From positions 10,478,001 to 10,542,000 of the forward strand of contig NZ_CP107780.1 of NCBI RefSeq assembly GCF_036345175.1: a stretch of DNA of 64,000 nucleotides, given 5' to 3'. This DNA comes from Streptomyces sp. NBC_00576. GTDB taxonomy: Bacteria > Actinomycetota > Actinomycetes > Streptomycetales > Streptomycetaceae. The translations under genes and the position numbers were made by a program. Below the pieces are notes generated by a model. That model was not told the origin of the DNA, ran no database searches, and saw only the letters and a program-made list of their open reading frames with translations. This document shows, one piece after another, positions 1 through 8,576 of this stretch (the first letter of the stretch is position 1; every line of letters begins with the position of its first letter).

Positions 1-655
1 AGGAGTCACCGGCGTCGCCCACGAGATAACCCGGGTGCTCCTTGGCAACCTTCTCACCGAGCTGCTGGTACTCCTCCCAGGTCGTCGGCACCGTGTACCC
101 GAACTTCTTCAGCAACGGCGCGTCGTACCAGAGCACCGCCTGGGAGAGGTCGTTGCGCAGACAGTAGACGGTGCCGCCCACCGTGCAGACGTCGTTGGCT
201 CCCTTCGCGAACTGCCCCAGGGTCGCCTCGTCGACCAGGCCCTTGTTGAGCGGAGCGGCGAAGCCCGCGTCGACCGCCCAGCTGGCCTCGTTGTTCTGGG
301 AGCTGAAGACGACATCCGGCCAGCCCTTGCCGGTGCGGTTGAAGAGCTGGACCTTCGTCTGGAGGTAGTTCGAGCCGTTGGCGTCACCGTCGTAGCTGAC
401 GATGTCCAGCTTCACCTCAGGGTGCAGCTTCTGGTACAGCTTCGCGGCGTCCATACGGGTCGCGTCCACCCAGACGGTCAACGCACCGTCCTTCTGCGGC
501 GCCTGAGCGAAGCCGTCCTTGTTGGTCGTACCGGCCGTGCCGCCGCCGCAGGCGGCCACGGTCAGCACCACGGTCGCCGCACACCCGGCCAGCAACGCGG
601 CACGTCTGCGACTGACCGCGCTTTCCTGGCTGGACGAAGGCTTGTTGAGGGTCAT
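1..655 (-). CDS. Sugar ABC transporter substrate-binding lipoprotein (3' part outside window)
   Basis: About 218 N-terminal residues are present and the gene runs off the left edge. A Sec lipoprotein signal is visible: three arginines at residues 16-18, a hydrophobic stretch, then the lipobox VAAC with Cys36 as predicted lipidated residue. The following sequence (motifs TVWVDATR, KLYQKLHPEVK, GKGWPDVVF, DLSQAVLWYD, TVPTTWEEY) is that of family 1 extracellular solute-binding proteins, which deliver sugars or oligosaccharides to a CUT1-type permease. The ATG at 655-653 is preceded by GGAG seven bases upstream. It is divergent from the FadR-type regulator at 1000 and lies next to the glycosidase set, so oligosaccharide uptake is a likely role. 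The specific ligand cannot be read from sequence. Confidence 0.88.
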   Translation of the reverse strand, partial: MTLNKPSSSQESAVSRRRAALLAGCAATVVLTVAACGGGTAGTTNKDGFAQAPQKDGALTVWVDATRMDAAKLYQKLHPEVKLDIVSYDGDANGSNYLQTKVQLFNRTGKGWPDVVFSSQNNEASWAVDAGFAAPLNKGLVDEATLGQFAKGANDVCTVGGTVYCLRNDLSQAVLWYDAPLLKKFGYTVPTTWEEYQQLGEKVAKEHPGYLVGDAGDS

Positions 656-999
656 GAGTGGCTCCACTGAGTGCGCGTGAATGGGGTGACACCGAGCCGT
701 CCCGGGCGGGCGTCGGGCGCTGAAGGTGACTGGACCAACACCTTCGCGATGAAATTAGCCGCCTTATCGAGGGATTCGTCAAGGGGTTGTGCACCGTTCT
801 CTTGGTGTATCTATGAGCAATCAGGTGAGTGTCGTGCGGTGTTATGACAGCTGAGATCCCTTTTATTCATTTCCGTCCAGGAGGCCTACGGTGCGGTTCG
901 CTCTCACAATGAGTACGACTTATTGTTGGTCTGAGGTACGATGAGCACGCTCCCCAGCGATCAGTCGCGTTCGCCGCAGTCACCCCGGAGGCAGCACAG
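656..999. promoter_or_regulatory. Divergent regulatory region between transporter and FadR genes
   Basis: This 344-bp gap separates two divergent genes. On the minus strand a possible promoter for the lipoprotein gene is TTGACG (complement of 777-782) followed after 19 bases by TAATTT (complement of 752-757). The spacing is longer than ideal. Just upstream of it lies TTGTGCACCG (787-796), which differs by one base from a FadR-family TNGTnnACNA site. A second region near 921-945 (TTGTTGGTCTGAGG) is asymmetric and less convincing. Regulation of the transporter by the divergent FadR protein is an inference from position. Confidence 0.35.
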
Positions 1000-1797
1000 A
1001 TGAACGACACGCCAGCGACCGAAGCGGCCCTGCCGGTGCAGGCCCTTCCCGTTGCGGCACCAGCGGTGAACGGCTCGGACGAGCGGCGTGACTACCGCCC
1101 GGGGTACGAAATCGTGGCGGAGCGGATCCTGGAGTACATCGCCGAGTCACGGCTCGAGGCGGGGGACCGGCTGCCCACGGAGATCGATCTGGCCGAGACG
1201 CTGAACACCAGCCGGGCGGTGGTGCGGGAAGCCGTGAAGATCCTCTCGGCGCTCGGCCGCGTACGGGCCCACAAGGGGCGAGGCCTGTTCGTTGCGGACG
1301 ACGAGGGCATGCTCATCACCAGCCGGTGGGGAGGTTTCTTCCGGCCCGTCGATCTCGACCACGTTCTGATGCTGTTCGAGTTCCGCCGGGTCCAGGAGAT
1401 GGCCGCCAGCAGCCTGGCGGCGACCCGTGCCACTCCCTCCGAACTGCGCACCATCGAGCTCGCCATGCAGCAGTGCCGGCACGGGTTCGTCCACGGTCAG
1501 GTCGACGTCTTCAACCAGGCGGACGACGACTTCCACGCGGCCGTGACCGCGGCCTCGCACAACACCTTCCTCGCCAGCGCCGTGCGCGACGCACGACGTC
1601 TGCAGCGCCAGTCCAGCGCCATCGGTATCCATGACACGTTCAGTGAGCACACCGGGGCGGCGGTCGAGGAACACGAGGCGATCTACCGGGCCATCCGTGA
1701 CGGCCACGCCGAGGAAGCGGCGCAGGCCACCGCGGTACACCTCGACAGAACCCTGGAGGACTACCGGCGCGAGATCCAGCGGCGCCTGTTCGGGTAG
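1000..1797 (+). CDS. FadR-subfamily GntR transcriptional regulator
   Basis: The protein has 265 residues. After a variable 25-residue leader it shows a winged helix-turn-helix (about residues 30-98), with the GntR signatures ILEYIAESRLEAGDRLPTE and SRAVVREAVKIL. An all-helical FCD ligand-binding domain follows (about 110-255), with the metal/ligand motif region DDDFHAAV and a terminal EEHEAIYRAI segment. Such proteins are repressors or activators that respond to sugar acids or other carboxylates. The gene is divergent from the sugar-binding lipoprotein gene and convergent with the glycosidase set, so it probably controls the transporter. The ATG start at 1000 has GGAGGCA upstream. The ligand is unknown. 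Confidence 0.85.
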   Translation: MNDTPATEAALPVQALPVAAPAVNGSDERRDYRPGYEIVAERILEYIAESRLEAGDRLPTEIDLAETLNTSRAVVREAVKILSALGRVRAHKGRGLFVADDEGMLITSRWGGFFRPVDLDHVLMLFEFRRVQEMAASSLAATRATPSELRTIELAMQQCRHGFVHGQVDVFNQADDDFHAAVTAASHNTFLASAVRDARRLQRQSSAIGIHDTFSEHTGAAVEEHEAIYRAIRDGHAEEAAQATAVHLDRTLEDYRREIQRRLFG

Positions 1798-1835
1798 CGC
1801 TGTGCATCAACGCGGGGTCCATGCGGGTACGGGAA

Positions 1836-1863
1836 GGAGCCGTGCCGCAGGCGGCACGGCTCC
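1836..1863. terminator. Hairpin terminator after FadR gene
   Basis: A perfect 11-bp stem (GGAGCCGTGCC at 1836-1846 with its complement at 1853-1863) encloses a six-base loop. It lies 38 bp after the FadR stop codon. No T-tract follows, as is common for Streptomyces terminators. The remaining gap to 2097 is GC-rich and holds a second hairpin but no gene. Confidence 0.6.
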
Positions 1864-2031
1864 GAGGGGTCGGCGGCCGGAGTCCGGCGGGCCGCGCCCA
1901 GGCGCGGCGGACCCGCCAGGGCCATGCTGTCGTACCGGCCGGCAGGGCGAGCGTCGCCAGGTTGGCCAGAAGAGCCGGAGCGTCGCCCGTCGGGGCGGTG
2001 CTGGACCGTGCCGCCGTGGCGGGAAGGCCTG

Positions 2032-2063
2032 CGGGTCGCGCCCGGACTGCCGGGCGCGACCCG
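2032..2063. terminator. Terminator of the glycosidase gene set
   Basis: A perfect 14-bp stem (2032-2045 with 2050-2063; arm CGGGTCGCGCCCGG) encloses the four-base loop ACTG. It lies 35 bp beyond the stop codon of the minus-strand GH89 gene, so it probably ends the long minus-strand transcript. It may also block read-through from the convergent FadR gene. Confidence 0.7.
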
Positions 2064-2097
2064 GGCGCGCTGACCGCGGCCGGCGTTGGCACGGTGA

Positions 2098-5000
2098 TCA
2101 GGCCACGGTGAACCCGTCGAACGTGGCGATGCCCCGTGTGCCGGTCCAGCCGTTGGCCGCGGTCATGAAGACCCCGACGTCCTGTGCGGTGGCCGCGCCT
2201 CCCGGCGTGGCTGTGCCCACTGTCGTCCAGGTGACGCCGTCCGTGCTGACCTGGCCGGTGTACGAGGCGTCCGACCTCATCAGTCGCAGCCGTACCGGCG
2301 CGGTGAAGGAGCCCGACAGGGCGATCGAGTCGAAACGGCCGTCGCCGTCGGCGTCCCAGCTGAGCGCGCAGCCGTTGGACGGAGTGACCGCCAGGTTCAC
2401 ATAGCCCGCGCTTCCCTGGGTGCCCAGGTCGTTGCGGACGACGAGGCCCGCCCGTGCCCAGCCCCCGGTCGCGTCCTGCGAGGTGACCGTCACCTCGGCC
2501 ACGGCTGCGTCGCCGTAGGCGCCCGCCCGGTACACCGCCCCGAACTCGTTGGTGGCGCCCCACAGGTCGGCCCCCGCGCCCTCGACGGCGAACTCGTCGC
2601 CGGCCTGGCCGAACACGGCGTCGTTGAAGGAGACCGTGCGGTACGGGTCGCCGACCCCGGCCGCGGCCACCAGTCGTACCGGCGCGACCGCCTTCCCGCC
2701 ACCGGCGTAGACCGCGGCCGCGACGACCCGGCCGACCAGTTGCGTCGGTTCACCCGTCAGCGAGACCTCGAAGCGAGCGGTGATCGTCTCGCCGGACGCC
2801 ACCGACGCCGTGCGCACCGGATCCAGCGGCGTCACCGCCAGGCCCTCGGGGACGGTGACGGAGAGCGTCACGCCGCGTGCCGCCGCGAAGCCGTTCCTGT
2901 TGGTGAAGGTCACCGTCACCGTCGCGGGCGTGCCCTCGGCCACCGCTCCCCGGTCGGTACCGGCGGTGAGGGTGCCCTGATGGGGAGTGGCGGCGAGCAG
3001 GTCGCGTACGCGCCGGGCCAGGGCGTACGGGGAACCGTGGGGCTCCGTCGGGTGTGTCTCGTGCGCGTGCGCCCAGCGGTCCTCCAGGGCGAACCAGTCG
3101 ATCGTCGCCGGGTCCTTCCCCGTGGCGAGTCCCTTGGCGAGCGCGTCGAAGTACGTCTTCCAGCGGGTGCGGTACAGGCCACCGACCAGCCCCGCCCACT
3201 CCCGGTTCGCGTAGTCGTGCAGACCCTCCTCACTGCTGGCGAGTCCGCCCCAGGTGGTGATGAGGGATCGGGCGTCGTACTCCAGGCGGTCCTTCTCGGT
3301 CCGGTCGGCGCCCCAGGAACGTGCGTCGGCGAGCCATCGTCCGAGCAGGTGCGGGCCGGAGGCCGCCAGCAGGTCGTCGAGGAGGTCCATCCACTCCAGC
3401 CAGGTCCTCGCCAACTTGCCGAACAAGGCCTTGTCACCCGCCTGGTGCGCGGCCCTGATCTGTGGCAGCAGGACACGGCTGCGGTTGGACAGGACCTGCC
3501 GCGCCACATCGACGACGTCGTAGCGGTAGGCCGAGCTGTCCCTCAACTCCGCGCGCACGGCGAGCAGTTCGGTGAGTGCGGTGTCGAAGGCAGTGGTGTC
3601 GTAACGGTCGGCCTCCGGGCCCCACGCAGCGGCCTTGTTGGCGCCCAGGCTCGGGCGGGCGCCGAACAGGCCGTCGGGAGCCTCGCTCCAGGAGTCCGCG
3701 CGGGACATGTTGTACGCCGTGTCGCGGATCGTCTGCCAGGCCGCGGCGGCGTGCCGGTCGGGGCCGCCGTAGCGGGAGAGGGCGTACGCGGCGAACCAGT
3801 CGTCCAGGTCGATGACGCCAGGCGTCCAGGCCAGGTCGGTGAGGAGGGCGAGGGCGGGCGCGTTGTTGTCGGCGGCCTCCGGCATCGCCGCGATACCGGC
3901 GAGCGAACTTCCTTCCTTGTCGCGCCACTTGGGGTACTGCTCCACCCAGTCGGGGGCGTTCGCGCCCATCGGGGTGTGGCCGCCGAAGTTCCAGATGCTG
4001 CCGAAGGCGTACGGGGTGCCGCCCCAGTCGCTCTCCCGGTCGGTGACCGTGGTGTAGCGGTCCGACAGACCGTCAACGATCAGCATCCGGCTCTTGTCGA
4101 CACCGTCGAGCAGCGCCTTGGACGGGTTGGTCTGCCAGCCGAGGATCGCCCAGAGGGCCCCCGGATGGGCATTCTGCAGCGCCGCCTCGACGGCCCGCGC
4201 GGCCTCGCCCACCGGCACGTCACCGGGGTTGCCGCCCTCGTGCAGCAGATCCATCTTGTACATCGTGCTGTCGCCGAATCGCTCTGTCTGGGCCCGGTAG
4301 AAGGCGGCGGCCACGTCGTCGAAGGCCGTCGTGCGCGGGTCGAGCCAGTCGGGGCGTTTGAAGGCGCCCCAGCTTCCCTGCGCCACCACCGCCGCGTCCC
4401 CGCCGTGGCGGGCGGGGAAGTCGTCCGGCACGCTGCCGTAGTAGCCCGGCAGGACGGGCGTCATACCCAGGTCGCGTATCCGGTCGACGATCTTCTCGGC
4501 GAGTACGGCACGTCGCTCGATGAGCTGGCGGGAGACCGGCCCGCCGAAGCCCGACATGTTCTGCAGCAGCCACCAGGGCTGGTGAGCCGGGGCCGGGATC
4601 CAGGCGCGCATCTCGGAGTCGGAGTAGCCGAACCGGCGGAACATGTCGTAGTAGACGGCGTCGCCGCCGATGTAGACAAGTACCCGGTTGACGCCGTGCA
4701 CGGCCAGCACGTCCAACTCGCGCTGCCAGGCGTCCCAGTCGCGGTAGGCGCCGGTGTAGCCCTCGTTGGTGTCGTTGAAGGCGAAGCGGTGCGGCACATT
4801 GGCCGTTCCCGCGATCTCCTCGGTGGGCGCGGGGAGGGTGCGCGGCAGGTTCAGCTGCTCGCCGGTCCAGGAGACGGAGGCGTGTGCCGTCCGCCGCAGA
4901 TAGGTGTGGAGGCCCGCGAGCAGCACGGCGGGGCTGGTGCCCTCCACCGTGATGTGCCCGGCCCGGCCGGTGACCCGGAAGCGGTCGGTGTCGCCGCCGA

Positions 5001-5217
5001 CGGCCCGCAGGGTGACCTGCCGGTGGTGACCGGGCAGCAGACGCTTCAGCGCGGCTGCGGCGTGACCCGTGTCGAAGGGGGCGCCGTCGGCCGCGTACGC
5101 GCCCTGCGGCCGGGCCAGCAGCGAGGCGCCGCCCAGCGCGACCGTACCCGTGAGGACACGTCTGCGGGTGACACCTGTGATGCCGATGATGCCGAGATCG
5201 CCTTGGTTGTCGTGCAT
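2098..5217 (-). CDS. Secreted GH89 alpha-N-acetylglucosaminidase with C-terminal accessory modules
   Basis: The protein has 1039 residues. A Tat signal (RRR at 18-20, then a hydrophobic run to about 43) predicts export. An N-terminal alpha/beta domain (about 50-130) is followed by the GH89 (NAGLU-type) catalytic core, about 140-740. It has the motifs NDTNEGYTGAYRDWD, WWLLQNMSGFGGP and IWNFGGHTPMGAN. Candidate catalytic glutamates are Glu327 (LLHEGGN) and Glu447 (AMPEAADNN), which correspond to human NAGLU Glu316 and Glu446. A NEW3-type beta-sandwich (about 755-850) and a DUF1349/LamG-like jelly roll (about 860-1039) follow. GH89 enzymes release terminal alpha-linked GlcNAc from mucin O-glycans or heparan-type chains. 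It is the last gene of the minus-strand set, 20 bp after the previous stop. Substrate choice is inferred from the neighbours. Confidence 0.9.
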   Translation of the reverse strand: MHDNQGDLGIIGITGVTRRRVLTGTVALGGASLLARPQGAYAADGAPFDTGHAAAALKRLLPGHHRQVTLRAVGGDTDRFRVTGRAGHITVEGTSPAVLLAGLHTYLRRTAHASVSWTGEQLNLPRTLPAPTEEIAGTANVPHRFAFNDTNEGYTGAYRDWDAWQRELDVLAVHGVNRVLVYIGGDAVYYDMFRRFGYSDSEMRAWIPAPAHQPWWLLQNMSGFGGPVSRQLIERRAVLAEKIVDRIRDLGMTPVLPGYYGSVPDDFPARHGGDAAVVAQGSWGAFKRPDWLDPRTTAFDDVAAAFYRAQTERFGDSTMYKMDLLHEGGNPGDVPVGEAARAVEAALQNAHPGALWAILGWQTNPSKALLDGVDKSRMLIVDGLSDRYTTVTDRESDWGGTPYAFGSIWNFGGHTPMGANAPDWVEQYPKWRDKEGSSLAGIAAMPEAADNNAPALALLTDLAWTPGVIDLDDWFAAYALSRYGGPDRHAAAAWQTIRDTAYNMSRADSWSEAPDGLFGARPSLGANKAAAWGPEADRYDTTAFDTALTELLAVRAELRDSSAYRYDVVDVARQVLSNRSRVLLPQIRAAHQAGDKALFGKLARTWLEWMDLLDDLLAASGPHLLGRWLADARSWGADRTEKDRLEYDARSLITTWGGLASSEEGLHDYANREWAGLVGGLYRTRWKTYFDALAKGLATGKDPATIDWFALEDRWAHAHETHPTEPHGSPYALARRVRDLLAATPHQGTLTAGTDRGAVAEGTPATVTVTFTNRNGFAAARGVTLSVTVPEGLAVTPLDPVRTASVASGETITARFEVSLTGEPTQLVGRVVAAAVYAGGGKAVAPVRLVAAAGVGDPYRTVSFNDAVFGQAGDEFAVEGAGADLWGATNEFGAVYRAGAYGDAAVAEVTVTSQDATGGWARAGLVVRNDLGTQGSAGYVNLAVTPSNGCALSWDADGDGRFDSIALSGSFTAPVRLRLMRSDASYTGQVSTDGVTWTTVGTATPGGAATAQDVGVFMTAANGWTGTRGIATFDGFTVA

Positions 5218-5237
5218 GAACGTCCTTCCGGCAGAGC

Positions 5238-6170
5238 TCAGTTGCTCGTCGTGGTCGCCGTGCTCGTCGTGAGCGTCATGGCGAAGATGTGCAGGGCGGG
5301 GGCGCCCGACTGGATGCCGTCGCTGACCTTGGGCAGGACCACGGAGCGCAGTTCCTTGCCGGCCGCCAGATCGACGCCGAAGGTGAACAGGCTGACGGGG
5401 TTGTCGTCCCGGCCGGAGGCGACGTGGCGGTAGGGGAGCACCACCGCGGCGGAGGAACTCGCCCCGTACCAGTCGGGCACGGCGACCGAGAACGCCTGCT
5501 CGGTGCCGTCGGCGTAGACGACCTTGCCGTCTCCCCTGCCCTCGCCCCAGGTGCTGGTGCCGAGGAAGGACAACCGGGAACCGGAGCCGGACAGCAGCAC
5601 ACTCTGGCCGAAGGAGATGACGTTGTCCTTGCTCCCGGGGCTCCCGGGGAGGGTGTCCGGCCAGGTGAAGGGCACGTCGTCGTACGTGACCGTGGCACCC
5701 GGAGTCAGGCCCACCGACGCCAGCGCCTCGGTGGACAGACTGGAGTTCGAGCCGTCGAAGTTGGCGACGGTGAGTGCGTCGTCGGAGGCGATCCCGGCGT
5801 TGTCGAAGGCTCCGGACAGCGAGCGGTACGGCAGTAGGACGGTGGTGGTGGCGCGGGTGCAGTCGGAGCCGTGGCGGTGCACGTCGAAGAGGGCGTGCGC
5901 GGTGAGTACGATCCGACCCTCGGCGTCGTCGGCGAGCCGGGTCCGCCAGGTGCGTGTCACCGACCGGCCGGGCGCGAGGCTGCCCAGGCTGTCCTGTTCG
6001 CCGGTGTCGTCCACGGCGAGGTAGAGCACGGTGCCGCGCAGCACGATCCTGGTGGTGTTGGTGAGGGTGGCTGTCAGCGTCACGGACTTGCCCGGCTCGG
6101 GTGCGGGCGGGGTGAAGGTGAGCGAGACGGGCGGCGCGAGGAAGTCCTCCTCGGGGCGGTAGGTGTTCAT
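5238..6170 (-). CDS. Stand-alone accessory beta-sandwich protein, no signal peptide
   Basis: The protein has 310 residues and no catalytic motif. Residues about 12-110 form a CARDB/NEW3-like beta-sandwich (motifs LTATLTNTT, GRSVTRTWRT, AHALFDVHRHGSDC). The rest (YRSLSGAFDNAGIASDD, ADGTEQAF, LRSVVLPKVSDGIQ) resembles the sugar-binding-like C-terminal domain found in many secreted actinobacterial glycosidases. Its start overlaps the previous stop by ATGA (6167-6170), so it is translationally coupled. No Sec or Tat signal is visible, which is odd for a module otherwise found in exported enzymes. It may be a broken-off piece of a larger GH29 protein, or a separate partner that is carried out with it. 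Confidence 0.75.
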   Translation of the reverse strand: MNTYRPEEDFLAPPVSLTFTPPAPEPGKSVTLTATLTNTTRIVLRGTVLYLAVDDTGEQDSLGSLAPGRSVTRTWRTRLADDAEGRIVLTAHALFDVHRHGSDCTRATTTVLLPYRSLSGAFDNAGIASDDALTVANFDGSNSSLSTEALASVGLTPGATVTYDDVPFTWPDTLPGSPGSKDNVISFGQSVLLSGSGSRLSFLGTSTWGEGRGDGKVVYADGTEQAFSVAVPDWYGASSSAAVVLPYRHVASGRDDNPVSLFTFGVDLAAGKELRSVVLPKVSDGIQSGAPALHIFAMTLTTSTATTTSN

Positions 6171-7120
6171 GACTCCTCCACGGTGAAGTGGTCGAACACG
6201 GCCTGGACCCTCGTGCCGGGGTAGTTGAGGTTCACGGCGCTCGCCACCACGCCGGCGTCCAGGGCGCTGCTCGCGGACGGCACGGTGACGGTCGCGATCT
6301 CGTTCCAGGAGAGACCGTTGTTGGTGCTGCTGTACGCGGTGTACGTCGTGCCGTCACGGACCAGGCGCAGCCAGGCGGGGTGGGTGGAACCGCCGCCGCC
6401 GGCCCAGGTGTCGAGGTGTCCGTCGCCGTCGCTGTCGGTCATGAACTCCAGGCCGAACGACTTCGACATGGTGAATACGGCGTAGCCGCCCTTCTCCGGG
6501 GCGGTGAGGTCGTTGGCGACAGCGATCCCGTACTTGGCGGTGGGGTTGTCGCTGCCGGTGAGGCTGACCGTCTTGACCTGCACCACGCTCGACTCGGCGG
6601 CGGCGCTGGGAAGGAGGATGCCCCCCTTCTCGTCGGTGCCGCCGGAGAAGTCGCGGCCGCCCGCCCAGATCACCAACTGGCTGCCGTACTGGCCGAACTC
6701 GGCGTCATCGGTGGTGGCGAACGTCCGGTACGGGTCCCGCACCTCATTGGGCTCGTAGGGCACGGTGAACGTCTTCGCGGACCGCGCGCAGTCGCTGCTG
6801 TGCCCGTCGACATCGAAGACCACGTGCGCGGTGAACGACACGTTCCCGGCCACGTCGGCCGGCATCGCCGTCTCCCAGCGCCGGGTCGTCCTCGCGCCGC
6901 GCCGCAGGTCGCCGAGCGGGATGGTCTTCGCCGCCGCGGTGGCGCCGGGGTCGATCAGGTGGAGCACGGCGTTGCGGAGCGGGAAGGGGCAGTCGTTGGT
7001 GAGGACCGCGGTGGCGGTGACCGTGTCACCACCGGCCGGCTCGGCGGGTTCCGTCGTGACGGTGAGCGTGGGCCCCAGGGTGTCGAACCGCGTACCGGTA
7101 CGGATTCCCATGCCGCTCAC
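6167..7120 (-). CDS. Stand-alone NEW3 plus LamG-like accessory protein, no signal peptide
   Basis: The protein has 317 residues. It begins with GTG at 7120 inside a GTGA overlap with the GH29 stop; an in-frame ATG three codons later is an alternative start. Residues about 15-115 are a NEW3-like beta-sandwich very similar to that in the next gene (SSDC motif, TFTVPYE). Residues about 130-317 are the LamG/DUF1349-like module, with VIWAGGRDFSGG, GIAVANDLTAPEKGGYA and DSDGDGHLDTWAGGGG. This module recurs at the C-termini of the GDSL and GH31 proteins and, more diverged, the GH89 protein. No signal peptide or catalytic motif is seen. The role is probably carbohydrate binding or docking; how it reaches the outside is unclear. 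Confidence 0.75.
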   Translation of the reverse strand: MSGMGIRTGTRFDTLGPTLTVTTEPAEPAGGDTVTATAVLTNDCPFPLRNAVLHLIDPGATAAAKTIPLGDLRRGARTTRRWETAMPADVAGNVSFTAHVVFDVDGHSSDCARSAKTFTVPYEPNEVRDPYRTFATTDDAEFGQYGSQLVIWAGGRDFSGGTDEKGGILLPSAAAESSVVQVKTVSLTGSDNPTAKYGIAVANDLTAPEKGGYAVFTMSKSFGLEFMTDSDGDGHLDTWAGGGGSTHPAWLRLVRDGTTYTAYSSTNNGLSWNEIATVTVPSASSALDAGVVASAVNLNYPGTRVQAVFDHFTVEES

Positions 7121-8565
7121 CGGGCCCAGTCGACGGTGAAGACGTTGGCGATGTCGCTGGGCAGGGAGGACGGGACGGTGATGTTGATCTTTCCGTCACG
7201 GCGGGTCCACCGCAGACTGCCGCTCGTGCCGAGCAGCCGGACCCGGGATGTGGCGCTGATGGGGATGTCCCCGGGCACGGAGAGGGTGCCGCTGGGCTTG
7301 CCCAGCACGATGATGTTGAACTTGCCCGGGGAGACGGTGTAGCGGATGCCGAGCGGACTGCCCTCCTCCTCCGCCCGCACCCAGGGCGCCGACCCGTAGA
7401 TCGCGGGGCCGTTGACCTTCAGCCAGGCGCCGATGTCCTTCAGCCGCTCCTGCATGATCTCGGGGATCGTGCCGTCCGCCCTGGGGCCGATGTTGAGCAG
7501 CAGGTTGCCGTTCTTGCTGACCACGTCGGCGAGCAGCTGGATCAGGAACTCGGAGGTCTTGTAGTCCTCGTCCGGCTCATGCTTGTTGTAGCCCCAGGAG
7601 TAGCCGATGGTCATGCAGCACTCCCACTTCTGGGGGTCCATCGTGGGGTTGGTGCGCTGCTCGTACGTCGCGAAGTCGAAGTGGGTGTCGAACCGGTCGT
7701 TGATCACGACACCCTTGGGGTGCTTACGGTTCTTGGCCTGGTTGTAGTAGTGGGCCATGGGTTCTTCGCTGCGCCACGGCGGGTTGCCGGTGGGCCGGAA
7801 CCACTGTCCGTCGGCCCAGAGCAGCTCCGGGTCGTAGCGGTCGATGATCTCGTACAGCTGCTTGAGCTCGTAGTCGCCGACGTAGTCCTGGACCGGCTTG
7901 TAGCCGGTCATGGGGATTTCCTGGTCGGTGTAGAAGTTGCGCATCGGCCGGCCGATCGCCGGGTTGAAGTACTCGCCGAGCGAGTAGTACAGCCCGGGCC
8001 GCACGGTGCCTCGTCTGCGGGCCGCGGTCATCAGCTCGCCGACCAGGTCACGCTTCGGGCCGTACGCCATGGCGTGACGGTCCGTCACCTGGCTCGGGTA
8101 GAGGGCGAATCCGTCGTGGTGCTTGCTGGTCAGCGCGAAGTACTCGGCGCCTGCCTGCTCGAACAGCTTCACCCAGGCATCGGGATCGTACTTCTCGGCC
8201 TTGAACTGCGGGATGAGGTCGTCGTAGGTGACGTCCTCGCCGTAGGTGTCGCGGTGGTACTTCCACTCGGCGGTGTCCTTGGTGCTCTGGTACCAGAGGT
8301 ACCACTCGGAGGCACTTCTCGGCGTCGCGCCGGCGATCACCGAGTAGATGCCCCAGTGGACGAAGATGCCGAACTTGGCGTCCTTGTACCAGCGCGGCAC
8401 CGGGTGGGTGTCGAGGGAGGCTTTGGTGGCCTGGTAGTCGGGAATGCCCGGGACTCCGGACGGGGCGGCCCCGGTGAGTGCCTGGGCGGTGCCGGGTGGG
8501 GCGAGCAGCACCGCGCCGCCGAGGGCTGCCGCGGTGGTCATGAAGTGTCGGCGGTCGACTGCCAT
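7117..8565 (-). CDS. Secreted GH29 alpha-L-fucosidase
   Basis: The protein has 482 residues from the ATG at 8565, chosen because GAGAGG lies seven bases upstream; an in-frame GTG at 8580 is an alternative. A Tat signal is visible (DRRHFM, then a hydrophobic run to about 30). The GH29 core shows FGIFVHWGIYSV, TSKHHDGFALY and DPELLWADGQW, with Asp252 the expected nucleophile, and NLLLNIGPRADGT. A small C-terminal beta domain ends at VFTVDW. GH29 enzymes retain configuration and remove terminal alpha-L-fucose from glycoproteins or oligosaccharides. The gene starts 11 bp after the GDSL stop and overlaps the following accessory gene. The subfamily was not determined, so linkage preference is unknown. 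Confidence 0.9.
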   Translation of the reverse strand: MAVDRRHFMTTAAALGGAVLLAPPGTAQALTGAAPSGVPGIPDYQATKASLDTHPVPRWYKDAKFGIFVHWGIYSVIAGATPRSASEWYLWYQSTKDTAEWKYHRDTYGEDVTYDDLIPQFKAEKYDPDAWVKLFEQAGAEYFALTSKHHDGFALYPSQVTDRHAMAYGPKRDLVGELMTAARRRGTVRPGLYYSLGEYFNPAIGRPMRNFYTDQEIPMTGYKPVQDYVGDYELKQLYEIIDRYDPELLWADGQWFRPTGNPPWRSEEPMAHYYNQAKNRKHPKGVVINDRFDTHFDFATYEQRTNPTMDPQKWECCMTIGYSWGYNKHEPDEDYKTSEFLIQLLADVVSKNGNLLLNIGPRADGTIPEIMQERLKDIGAWLKVNGPAIYGSAPWVRAEEEGSPLGIRYTVSPGKFNIIVLGKPSGTLSVPGDIPISATSRVRLLGTSGSLRWTRRDGKINITVPSSLPSDIANVFTVDWAR

Positions 8566-8576
8566 GGATGTGCCTC

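Noticed and set aside
2740..5433. Long open frame on the plus strand opposite the GH89 gene
   Set aside because: It is the antisense shadow that high third-position GC creates; its product is Gly/Arg/Val-rich with no family motif and no ribosome binding site.
6150..7140. Programmed -1 ribosomal frameshifting at the GH29/accessory junctions
   Set aside because: No slippery heptamer or stable downstream hairpin was seen; stop-start coupling explains the overlaps more simply.
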